This document shows, piece after piece, positions 6,999 through 13,462 of a stretch of 14,008 bases of DNA. This DNA is from DAIRET01 sp036795455. Its GTDB lineage: Bacteria; Bacteroidota; Ignavibacteria; Ignavibacteriales; Ignavibacteriaceae. Each line of letters begins with the position of its first letter. Within the stretch, counting starts at the first letter, position 1. The translations under genes were made by a program, and so were the position numbers. The notes under the pieces were generated by a model that ran no database searches, was not told where the DNA came from, and saw only the letters and a list, made by a program, of their open reading frames with translations. The stretch spans positions 1 through 14,008 of the forward strand of contig DAIRET010000069.1 in NCBI GenBank assembly GCA_036795455.1, in the 5' to 3' direction.

Positions 6999-8090
6999 TC
7001 ATCTTTGATGCGGGTTTATAACTTCGCAAGCAAGATTAAAAACATCAACAACTTGAACATCGTCTATCAGATCCGATTTTCTGATAAAAAACTTTTTGCT
7101 TCCCACCGGCAGCCTGCTGTAAGGATTTGATGCACCGAAAATTGCTATTAACGGTGTATCGGTTGTTCCTGCAACTTGCATAATTCCTGTATCGTTTGTA
7201 ATAAACAGGTCCGAAACCGATACAATGGCAGCTACTTCCGGGACACTCCGGTTTATAAAAAGATTGACATTGAATGACAACTTGCTTACAAGAAGTTCAA
7301 CAAGATTTTCATCTCTTTTATTCCCGGTTAAATAAAACTTTGCTTTATATTTTCTCTCTAATAGTTCGAGCAGTGAAACGAAACTATATACAGACCATCT
7401 ATTTTCAGGATTATTGGCTCCCAGGTTCAGCCCGATCAGCAATTCATTTTTATTCAGTTTGATTTTAGATATGTATTCCTTTGCATAAACGGTTTCTTTT
7501 TTGCCATAGGTTACAATTGATTTAAGATCATTTGTATTTATCCCGAAAGGACGGACAATTTCGAGGCATCTTTCGGTAATGTGATAATCGTGATGTCTTC
7601 TCCAGTCAAGGTCTATCCTGCTGTCAAAACAAAACTGAAAGTAATTGGTATTACCATTTAATGATTTAGCACCTACTCTTCTATCTGCGTTTGATAACCT
7701 GGTTATTAAACAACTCAAAGCTGAAACATTCTCAATTACCGGCATTAGAGCAAGGTTGTAATTCTTTCTAAGTGTCAGTAGAAATTTTGCCAACTTTATA
7801 GGATTTAAAAGGTCTTTCCGACTAACTCCGGCAACCGAATTTACAAATGGGTTACTGACTACTGCATCTATTGTATCGTTTTTGGTAATTACTGTGAGTT
7901 CACTATTGGGATACTTTTCCTTTAAAGCTCTGAAAACAGGGACACAAGCTAATAATTCACCGAGCGAAAAATGCTGGCAGATTATTATGATTTTTTTATG
8001 TGTAGATATTATTTTAGAATTGTTTTCTCTTAGTGAAAGGAAAACTTTTAATATGCGGGAAACGAAACGAACAATTCCGTCATGGCGCAT
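6999..8090 (-). CDS. Glycosyltransferase family 9 (heptosyltransferase-like)
   Basis: A 363-residue GT-B glycosyltransferase of family 9, the group containing lipopolysaccharide heptosyltransferases. The N-terminal Rossmann domain shows KIIIICQHFSLGEL followed by ACVPVFRALKEKYP (about 33-61). The C-terminal nucleotide-sugar domain shows LGLN-type strand and turn GLNLGANNPENRWSV (220-234), and the family signature ITNDTGIMQVAGTTDTP (297-313) with IFGASNP. About 32 residues precede the first strand, longer than typical, with a basic, amphipathic look that may aid membrane association. The start ATG 8088-8090 overlaps the stop of the preceding small gene (TAATG), implying translational coupling. 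I infer a role in LPS or other surface-glycan assembly at the cytoplasmic side of the inner membrane; donor sugar and acceptor cannot be told. Confidence 0.9.
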   Translation of the reverse strand: MRHDGIVRFVSRILKVFLSLRENNSKIISTHKKIIIICQHFSLGELLACVPVFRALKEKYPNSELTVITKNDTIDAVVSNPFVNSVAGVSRKDLLNPIKLAKFLLTLRKNYNLALMPVIENVSALSCLITRLSNADRRVGAKSLNGNTNYFQFCFDSRIDLDWRRHHDYHITERCLEIVRPFGINTNDLKSIVTYGKKETVYAKEYISKIKLNKNELLIGLNLGANNPENRWSVYSFVSLLELLERKYKAKFYLTGNKRDENLVELLVSKLSFNVNLFINRSVPEVAAIVSVSDLFITNDTGIMQVAGTTDTPLIAIFGASNPYSRLPVGSKKFFIRKSDLIDDVQVVDVFNLACEVINPHQR

Positions 8091-8296
8091 TAATTCTCTT
8101 TTCTTTCCGATTTATCAGTAACGATCTCTTCATACTTTGCGTCTTCAATATCGGGATAATTACGGCGAGTATTACTGTGGTTATTCACCTTAGTTTTAAT
8201 TTTTTCCGGCGCAGTAATCGATTTGAAAAAGAACTTCATAATTTTGTAGAAAATGTAAATTACTATCGCCCAAAAAATCGTTGTCAACAATCTCAT
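8090..8296 (-). CDS. Small membrane protein, DUF4834-like
   Basis: A 68-residue protein. It has one hydrophobic N-terminal helix (about residues 3-26, LLTTIFWAIVIYIFYKIMKFFF), a basic stretch, and an acidic, polar tail with RNYPDIEDAKYEEI. The arrangement (short TM helix, Lys/Arg linker, tail with a D-A-x-Y-E-E motif) recalls small DUF4834-type proteins of Bacteroidota, but I cannot confirm this without a profile search. It is tightly built into the operon: its ATG overlaps the kinase stop (ATGA) and its stop overlaps the glycosyltransferase start (TAATG). That packing makes a spurious frame unlikely. Function unknown; it should be an inner-membrane protein with a cytoplasmic tail. Confidence 0.8.
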   Translation of the reverse strand: MRLLTTIFWAIVIYIFYKIMKFFFKSITAPEKIKTKVNNHSNTRRNYPDIEDAKYEEIVTDKSERKEN

Positions 8297-8946
8297 AGCA
8301 TTCTCTTAGTTTCAGGTTGGAAATATTCAATCACTCCCCTATCCTCCCTAAACATAGCTTTGGACAATTCATCGAAATCTCCCTGGCTATTTACAAAATC
8401 TATTTCTGTTGTATCAACGATAAGAAGAGGTGTGGTTGTATATTTAAAAAAGAAATTGTTATATGCTTCACTTAATTCTTCGATATAACTTCTCGTTAAA
8501 CTTTTCTCGATACTTCGGCTCCGTTTTTTTATGTTGTACATTAACCTATCAACGCTTGATTGAAGATATACAACAAGGTCTGGTTTACGAAGGTTTTTTT
8601 GCAGTAAAGGAAAAACGGATTCATAAAGTTTCATTTCTTCCCCCTCAAGGTTGAGGTATGCGAAGATTCTATCTTTTTCAAATACATAGTCCGATACAAT
8701 AAACTCTGTAAAAAGGTTTTCCTGGTTCAACTGTTCTTGCTGTTTAAAGCGGTTCACAAGAAAAAACATTTGTGTTTGAAAAGCGAATCTCCTTCTATCG
8801 TTATAAAATTTTTCAAGAAACGGGTTGACTTCAAATTGTTCAAGTATAAGTTGTGAAGATAATTTTTCCGATAATTTTTTTGCAAGTGAAGTTTTACCTG
8901 CCCCGATAACACCTTCAACGGCAATATATTTAATTTCCGTTTTCAA
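8293..8946 (-). CDS. Deoxynucleoside kinase (dNK/dGK family)
   Basis: A 217-residue kinase of the deoxynucleoside kinase family, which phosphorylates salvaged deoxynucleosides with ATP. The P-loop is GVIGAGKTS (12-20). E36 lies in LILEQFEVNPFLEKFY, followed by the substrate helix FQTQMFFLVNRF (56-67), SDYVFEKDRIFA (85-96, DRS-type motif) and the LID region KKRSRSIEKSLTRSY (140-154). The start is TTG 8944-8946: the P-loop is only 11 residues in, a stop codon lies three codons upstream in frame, and no ATG is available. It overlaps folK by 17 bp and the next small gene by 4 bp. FolK fused or adjacent to such kinases is common in the FCB group. Substrate (dG, dA or dC) is not decided by the sequence. 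Confidence 0.92.
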   Translation of the reverse strand: MKTEIKYIAVEGVIGAGKTSLAKKLSEKLSSQLILEQFEVNPFLEKFYNDRRRFAFQTQMFFLVNRFKQQEQLNQENLFTEFIVSDYVFEKDRIFAYLNLEGEEMKLYESVFPLLQKNLRKPDLVVYLQSSVDRLMYNIKKRSRSIEKSLTRSYIEELSEAYNNFFFKYTTTPLLIVDTTEIDFVNSQGDFDELSKAMFREDRGVIEYFQPETKRML

Positions 8947-9475
8947 CTTCTTCTATTTCTCCTTCCGAAATAATTAGTTTCTTTTTGCAAACTGCGAATA
9001 CGAATTTCTGTAAATCTTTATTACAAATATCACAAATTTTTTGATTAAAAACAGGGTGAATTAATCCCGGTTCAATTTCATTCATCGGGATTAATACAAA
9101 GTCTCTTGCACATATCTGCTGGTGCGGTATTGTAATCAAATCCGTTTTTATTACTTGATCATCATAGAATAATATATCCAGGTCAATTTCCCTGCTATCC
9201 CACTTCTTGCTCTTTTTCCTTCCAAGCTGCCCCTCAATTTCTTTAAGAAAATGAAACAACTCTTCAGGTGAAAGCGATGTTGATATTTTTATTACCGCAT
9301 TCAGATAGTTTTCCTGCGATGTTTCACCCAAAGGATAAGATTCATAAATGGATGAGATTTTGTCGACCCGGTTTTTCTGAGAATTGTTAATTAAACTAAC
9401 TGCCGATTTAATGAATTCAAACTTATCGCCGAGGTTTGAGCCAAGCCCGATAAATGCAGTTTTGCTTCCATCCAT
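8930..9475 (-). CDS. folK: FolK, HPPK (6-hydroxymethyl-dihydropterin pyrophosphokinase)
   Basis: A 181-residue enzyme that transfers pyrophosphate from ATP to 6-hydroxymethyl-7,8-dihydropterin in cytosolic folate synthesis. Visible motifs: FIGLGSNLGD (8-17), YPLGETSQENYLNAVI (47-62), GRKKSKKWDSREIDLDILF (85-103) with Mg-binding D98 and D100, and PHQQICARDFVLIP (117-130). A C-terminal tail of about 30 residues (from 150) goes beyond the usual core of about 160 and covers the overlap with the kinase gene. ATG 9473-9475 comes one base after the folB stop, so the two consecutive steps of the pathway are coupled. Very secure call. Confidence 0.96.
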   Translation of the reverse strand: MDGSKTAFIGLGSNLGDKFEFIKSAVSLINNSQKNRVDKISSIYESYPLGETSQENYLNAVIKISTSLSPEELFHFLKEIEGQLGRKKSKKWDSREIDLDILFYDDQVIKTDLITIPHQQICARDFVLIPMNEIEPGLIHPVFNQKICDICNKDLQKFVFAVCKKKLIISEGEIEEVENGN

Positions 9476-9476
9476 T

Positions 9477-9881
9477 TTACTGATTGTGCTTGTTGTTTAA
9501 GTACTTGTTCTTGAATTCCTCGCTATTCATTGAAACTTCAACTTCAACACAATCAACAACCCCTCCGATAGGGGGATTATTCTTCCGAACACGTACTTCA
9601 ACTTCTAAAATATTTACAAAATTCCTGAACAACTCTTCAACTATCTTAGCTGCAAGTGCTTCAATAAGATAGAATTTTTTATTCATTGCAAGTTTTGTAA
9701 GCAGTTTGTAGACTTCTTCGTAATCTATTGTTTGTTTCAGCCTGTCTGTTTTTGCCGCACCGGTAAAGTCTGTATGGATAACAATATCTGCTTCAAACTT
9801 TCCGCCTACATTCTGCTCCCCTCTGAAAACCCCGTGGTAAGCATAAAATGAAGCTTTGTTAATTCTAATAATATTTTTCAT
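9477..9881 (-). CDS. folB: FolB, dihydroneopterin aldolase
   Basis: A 134-residue enzyme that cleaves 7,8-dihydroneopterin to 6-hydroxymethyl-dihydropterin and glycolaldehyde, the step before FolK. It shows the family opening ASFYAYHGVFRGEQNVGGKF (10-29) with E22, the TIDYEEVYKL region (51-60), LIEALAAKIVEELF (72-85) with E74 for pterin binding, and the catalytic lysine K100 in VRKNNPPIGG. Length is normal, with a short extra polar tail. ATG 9879-9881 overlaps the stop of the transporter gene (ATGA). folB–folK adjacency supports the call. Confidence 0.95.
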   Translation of the reverse strand: MKNIIRINKASFYAYHGVFRGEQNVGGKFEADIVIHTDFTGAAKTDRLKQTIDYEEVYKLLTKLAMNKKFYLIEALAAKIVEELFRNFVNILEVEVRVRKNNPPIGGVVDCVEVEVSMNSEEFKNKYLNNKHNQ

Positions 9882-10798
9882 TTGGAAACTCCTAATATAC
9901 TTCGCTTTTTAAAGTAAGTTTTTACATTGTCAAAATTAGTAATAAGTATACTCAACAGTACGATAATACTTCCGAATAATTGATGCGGCAATAAAGTTTC
10001 ACCTGCAATCAGCCAACCCAGTATAAGTGCAATTATTGGAGTAATAAAGGCAATCAGCGATAGCATTATAACATTAATTCTTTTTAGTAGCCAGTAATAA
10101 GCCGTAAAAGTAACAACACTCCCGAACACACCAAGATACAGAATCGGGATAACAGCTTTCCAATCCACAATTATCTTATCTGTTCCTTCAATAGCCAGCC
10201 CGAAAGGGATCAATACAATTGCTGCTATTGTTATCGGGATAAAATTCATAGAGAGCGGGTTTAAATGCCCACCCCATTTTTTTACTATAACAACAATAAA
10301 AGCCTGTAATGCACTACTCGCAAGAACGGCGAGCATTCCGATTACATTACTATTTACTTCTCCATTAAACGAATCCGAGAATATTAAAACTATCCCGGTA
10401 AACCCTATTATAATACCGATTACTCTTATCAATCCCAACCTCTCTTTCGGTATAAAGATTTTTAGAAAGAGAGCAATGAAAAAAGGATGAATAGAAAAAA
10501 GAATTGAAGCTAACCCGGACGGGACATATTGTTGTCCCCAGTAAATCAATCCGAAAGGGAGAACAAAAGAAAATATTCCCATTGCAAAATAGAGTACAAT
10601 TGAATTTCTATCCGTCTGGATTCTTATCGCTTTATACCGCATTAGAAGATAGATAACAACAGAGGCTACAAGAAACCTAAACCCGGCTCCCGTAAAAGGC
10701 GGAATTGATTCCAATCCTATACTAATAGCAATCCAGGTTGAGCCCCATATCAAACAAATAATTAAGTAATATGAACCTATTTTTAGGTTATCGTTCAA
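9878..10798 (-). CDS. EamA/DMT family transporter
   Basis: A 306-residue inner-membrane protein of the drug/metabolite transporter superfamily with about ten hydrophobic helices arranged as two EamA repeats. The first repeat begins with WGSTWIAISIGLESIPP (18-34) and GFRFLVA (39-45) and ends at PKERLGLIRVIGIIIGFTGI (117-136). The second ends with LIAGETLLPHQLFGSIIVLL (263-282), the matching E-x(n)-G motif. Start is TTG 10796-10798: it overlaps the pgeF stop (TTGA), AAAGGT (10804-10809) stands 5 bases upstream, and the first helix starts only eight residues in. Such proteins export or exchange small metabolites or amino acids; the substrate cannot be predicted. Its place before folB does not by itself mean folate transport. 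Confidence 0.92.
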   Translation of the reverse strand: MNDNLKIGSYYLIICLIWGSTWIAISIGLESIPPFTGAGFRFLVASVVIYLLMRYKAIRIQTDRNSIVLYFAMGIFSFVLPFGLIYWGQQYVPSGLASILFSIHPFFIALFLKIFIPKERLGLIRVIGIIIGFTGIVLIFSDSFNGEVNSNVIGMLAVLASSALQAFIVVIVKKWGGHLNPLSMNFIPITIAAIVLIPFGLAIEGTDKIIVDWKAVIPILYLGVFGSVVTFTAYYWLLKRINVIMLSLIAFITPIIALILGWLIAGETLLPHQLFGSIIVLLSILITNFDNVKTYFKKRSILGVSK

Positions 10799-11535
10799 GT
10801 TTTACCTTTCATCGCAATAACACCTAAAGCCCGTCCCGATTTCAAGCCTTCTCTTCTGTATGAATGAAGTAGTTCTTTATTCTCGAAGGTACAGACGTTA
10901 GAAATCTGTATGTTCTCTTTTTTTAATCCGAACTCAATCATAATATTATAATTAAACAAAGGCAGATCAAGATAATATCTTTCGGCAACTAAGCTAATGA
11001 ATTTCTTATCAAATCTATCCGCTACTTCTTTTCCGACCTCATAACTTTTCCCGCTTATTGATGGAGCAAGATATGCTACAAGGTTCTCCGGTTTAGAAGT
11101 AAAACTATTCTTCAATAAAGTCAGCGTTTTTTTTAATATCAACTTTTCGCTGCTTCTCCACCCCGAATGGACACCGGCAATAATCTTGTTGGATGTATCG
11201 TAAATAAAAATGGCGGGACAATCAGCACTGCTAACTGCAATTCCAACACCCGGTTGACTTGTAATAATTGCATCACTTTCACCGCAAAATCCCCCCTTAT
11301 CTACAATGCTTATCCCATCTTCATGTACCTGTTTCTGAAATGCAACTTTATCTTCAGACAATCCTAAAGATGAAAAAAAAGCAGCCCTGTTTTCTTTAAC
11401 CAATTGCGAATCATCATCAACTGAGAGGGACATATTAAAATGATAAGGAGGTCTCCGGTTAAGACCTAATTTCGTACTAAACCCGAATGAAATCTCCGGG
11501 AACATATTCAATAAAGATGATTTTAGAACTACCAT
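10795..11535 (-). CDS. pgeF: PgeF/YfiH laccase-domain protein (peptidoglycan editing factor)
   Basis: A 246-residue protein of the PgeF (YfiH/YlmD) family, often labelled polyphenol oxidase. Family studies point to metal-dependent action on wrongly made UDP-MurNAc precursors and on purine nucleosides. The three active-site ligands are present: H71 in KQVH, C106 in SADCPAI and H123 in GVHSGWR. APSISGKSYEVG (about 157-168), a C-terminal CT and SYRREGLKSGR complete the pattern. GVHSGWRS differs slightly from the common HAGWRG. Start ATG 11533-11535 has only a weak ribosome site; ATG 11503-11505 (before MFPEISFGF) is a possible alternative. It ends in a 4-bp overlap with the transporter and lies 26 bp after the MscS gene. 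Confidence 0.93.
   Translation of the reverse strand: MVVLKSSLLNMFPEISFGFSTKLGLNRRPPYHFNMSLSVDDDSQLVKENRAAFFSSLGLSEDKVAFQKQVHEDGISIVDKGGFCGESDAIITSQPGVGIAVSSADCPAIFIYDTSNKIIAGVHSGWRSSEKLILKKTLTLLKNSFTSKPENLVAYLAPSISGKSYEVGKEVADRFDKKFISLVAERYYLDLPLFNYNIMIEFGLKKENIQISNVCTFENKELLHSYRREGLKSGRALGVIAMKGKT
10804..10809 (-). promoter_or_regulatory. Ribosome binding site of the EamA transporter gene (supports TTG start)
   Basis: AAAGGT on the minus strand lies 5 bases before TTG 10796-10798, inside the end of pgeF. With the TTGA overlap of start and stop it supports the rare TTG initiation codon. Confidence 0.55.
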
Positions 11536-11561
11536 AGAAAAATTGGCTTTCTACCTAAAGT

Positions 11562-12698
11562 TTATTTTGTTGAGGATTCATTTTTCAAGTAAACAACCCT
11601 CTGCGGGAAAGGTATTTCGATTTTTTCTTTTTCAAATGCTTTGTAAATTGCTTCACGTAATTGGCAGCCGAGGGTGAAAGCATCTTTATAATCATCGGTT
11701 TTTACATCCAGCCTGAAATCAAGAGAAGAATCACCGAATTTCATAAAATTCACTTCCGGCATAATATCCGTACTTCTTAATGAATTCTCCAGTGCACATT
11801 TAAGCATAACTTCCTTTACTTTGTCAATGTCCGAACCGTAAGCAACACCAACTTCAACAAGAACCCTTGTAAGTATGTTGGGATATGTCAGGTTAATAAT
11901 TCTTGACTTAACAATATCATTATTCGGAACAATGGTGATATTTCTATCGAAGTCCATTATTTTCGTACTTCTTATTCCAATAGCAACAACATCACCTAAA
12001 ATATCAGTCCCTATTCTGATTCTATCACCTATCCTAAAGGGTCTGTCGATCATTATAATAAAACCTGAGATCATATTGGAAATTGTTTCCTGAGCCGCAA
12101 GGGCAATAGCAAGAGAACCAACTCCAAGAGACACTATGAATGCGCTAATATCAATTTTAAATTTTGCCAGAATAACTACAAGTGCAAGAGCAGACAATAG
12201 AATTTTTGACACTTTATTTAATAAGGGGAAAAAACTTCCGCTCAAGTCTTTATTCTCATTCGCGTTTATTTTTTCCGAATACCATTTAAACACAATAGTT
12301 ACAATTCGAAACGAAATTATCAGTAATACAAAAACAAGAACAATGAACAGAGCATAGTCTAAAATTAAAACCAGCTTAGCAAGGTAAGGATACTCATCAA
12401 TTAGTTTTGAATTGGTATCAAGAGAAACCAAATTGAATCCTTGTGTAAAAACTGAAAGAGCAAAGAATGACCCGGCAATTATTATAACTTTAAATACACT
12501 TTTCCCTGCCAAAGAGAGAATTTCATCATCCAGTTGGGTCGCTGTTCTACTCGCAATCGGTTTAAATATCTTTTTAATTAGAAAACTCAGCAGATGTGCA
12601 AATAGGTATGAAAATATTATAATAATCAGTGCAATTATAACCTGGTATAAAAGATCATTATGAATAAATCTCCGTACATACTCAAAAATATAATTCAT
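11562..12698 (-). CDS. MscS-family mechanosensitive ion channel
   Basis: A 378-residue inner-membrane channel that should open under membrane tension to release solutes during osmotic downshock. Hydrophobic helices are seen at about residues 15-43, 66-88, 107-137 and 162-180, then the pore helix 184-218 (SLGVGSLAIALAAQETISNM), rich in Gly/Ala as in MscS TM3. DRPFRIGDRI opens the beta domain (219 onward), which contains the usual STKIMDFDRNITIVPNNDI, and the protein ends with IPFPQRVVYLK, the MscS C-terminal motif. It has about two helices more than the E. coli MscS core (three). ATG 12696-12698 overlaps the pyrE stop (TAATG), suggesting coupled translation. The family is certain; the physiological subtype is not. 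Confidence 0.95.
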   Translation of the reverse strand: MNYIFEYVRRFIHNDLLYQVIIALIIIIFSYLFAHLLSFLIKKIFKPIASRTATQLDDEILSLAGKSVFKVIIIAGSFFALSVFTQGFNLVSLDTNSKLIDEYPYLAKLVLILDYALFIVLVFVLLIISFRIVTIVFKWYSEKINANENKDLSGSFFPLLNKVSKILLSALALVVILAKFKIDISAFIVSLGVGSLAIALAAQETISNMISGFIIMIDRPFRIGDRIRIGTDILGDVVAIGIRSTKIMDFDRNITIVPNNDIVKSRIINLTYPNILTRVLVEVGVAYGSDIDKVKEVMLKCALENSLRSTDIMPEVNFMKFGDSSLDFRLDVKTDDYKDAFTLGCQLREAIYKAFEKEKIEIPFPQRVVYLKNESSTK

Positions 12699-13276
12699 TA
12701 TTTAACCTTTCGTGAACCCGGTTTTACTAATGGAATACTCTGCTTGCACAAAGGACATTCACCAGGCAGATATGATACAACCTCAAGGGAGACAGTACTT
12801 TTTTGGGGAAACCCGAAATCAACTTTTCCGTTACTTCTGTCCACGATATATCCAACCCCGGCAACAATCCCTTTACTCTGTTTTACTATCTCAATAACTT
12901 CAAAAACAGATCCCCCGGTTGTAACTACATCTTCGCATACCAAACACTTTTCGCCGGGTTCTATTCCGAAACCCCTTCTTAGAGTTAAAACTTTTTCTTC
13001 ACGTTCAGCAAAAATTGTTTTTTTACCGAGTTGTCTGCCCACTTCCTGGGCTACTACAATTCCTCCCATTGCCGGAGCAATAACGGTATCAATCTCAAAG
13101 TGTTTGAAATGGTCTGCAATAATAGAACAAATCTCTTCACAATACTGGGGATATTGCAAAACCTTGGCGCACTGAAAATACTGGTTACTATGCCTGCCGG
13201 ATGTAAGTAAGAAATGACCTTTTAATAATGCTTCGGTTTTTTCAAAAATGTTTAGGATACGTTCGGAACTTTGCAT
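12698..13276 (-). CDS. pyrE: PyrE, orotate phosphoribosyltransferase
   Basis: A 192-residue enzyme that joins orotate and PRPP to give orotidine monophosphate in cytosolic UMP synthesis. Motifs: TSGRHSNQYFQCAKVL (25-40), PAMGGIVVA (68-76), FAEREE (89-94) with the active-loop arginine/lysines, and the PRPP motif CLVCEDVVTTGGS (111-123). The C-terminal CPLCKQSIPLVKPGSRK is typical of one bacterial/archaeal OPRT subgroup, where the two cysteines may bind a metal. ATG 13274-13276 has a GGAG ribosome site 11 bases upstream. This is the first gene after the clpC terminator and so likely the head of the long downstream operon. Confidence 0.96.
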   Translation of the reverse strand: MQSSERILNIFEKTEALLKGHFLLTSGRHSNQYFQCAKVLQYPQYCEEICSIIADHFKHFEIDTVIAPAMGGIVVAQEVGRQLGKKTIFAEREEKVLTLRRGFGIEPGEKCLVCEDVVTTGGSVFEVIEIVKQSKGIVAGVGYIVDRSNGKVDFGFPQKSTVSLEVVSYLPGECPLCKQSIPLVKPGSRKVK

Positions 13277-13326
13277 AACGGTAATACTCCTTATTTATTT
13301 AATTGTAGTTGTTGCAAAAATTCGAT

Positions 13327-13348
13327 TCATAATAATTCTGTATTATGA
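13327..13348. repeat. 8-bp perfect inverted repeat upstream of pyrE (candidate operator)
   Basis: TCATAATA (13327-13334) and TATTATGA (13341-13348) are perfect reverse complements separated by six bases. The repeat covers the proposed -10 box of pyrE, a position typical of repressor sites. It is AT-rich, so a chance match is possible. Confidence 0.4.
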
Positions 13349-13367
13349 GGATAAGTAGATAGTTAAA
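13340..13367 (-). promoter_or_regulatory. Candidate promoter of the pyrE operon
   Basis: On the minus strand TTTAAC (13362-13367) and TAATAC (13340-13345) are 16 bases apart, about 64 bases before the pyrE start and just after the clpC terminator. The boxes fit a sigma-70-like promoter only loosely; position is the main support. Confidence 0.35.
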
Positions 13368-13381
13368 TTTTAGTTTTATCT

Positions 13382-13417
13382 AAAAAGCAGGATGCTGTAT
13401 ATTGGATACAGCATCCT
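13382..13417 (-). terminator. Intrinsic terminator of the clpC gene
   Basis: A perfect 12-bp stem (AGGATGCTGTAT at 13389-13400 with ATACAGCATCCT at 13406-13417) closes a 5-base loop. On the minus strand it is followed, after GC, by five T residues (13382-13386), about 45 bases after the clpC stop codon. It separates clpC from the pyrE operon. The other side is also T-rich, so it could work in both directions, though no plus-strand gene needs it. Confidence 0.85.
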
Positions 13418-13462
13418 TTAGTTTAATTTTATAAAAAGTATGGGTTAATTGTTGTTCATACT

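Larger units (their letters stand above)
13277..13462. other. Intergenic region with clpC terminator and pyrE promoter
   Basis: This 186-bp gap holds the terminator of the ClpC gene (13382-13417), a candidate promoter and inverted repeat (13327-13367), and about 45 bases of AT-rich leader before pyrE. I see no uracil-responsive leader peptide or clear attenuator hairpin next to pyrE. Confidence 0.6.

Noticed and set aside
8033..8488. Plus-strand 151-codon frame across the small membrane protein gene
   Set aside because: It lies antisense to three tightly coupled genes with good starts, motifs and overlaps; it is a shadow frame.
9557..9575. CCCC/GGGG inverted repeat inside folB
   Set aside because: It encodes the conserved PPIGG segment next to the catalytic lysine, so the symmetry is explained by the codons.
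12660..13175. Plus-strand 171-codon frame opposite pyrE and the MscS start
   Set aside because: It is antisense to a clear pyrE gene with complete motifs. Its own product is low-complexity, rich in Ser/Thr/Pro, without recognisable domains.
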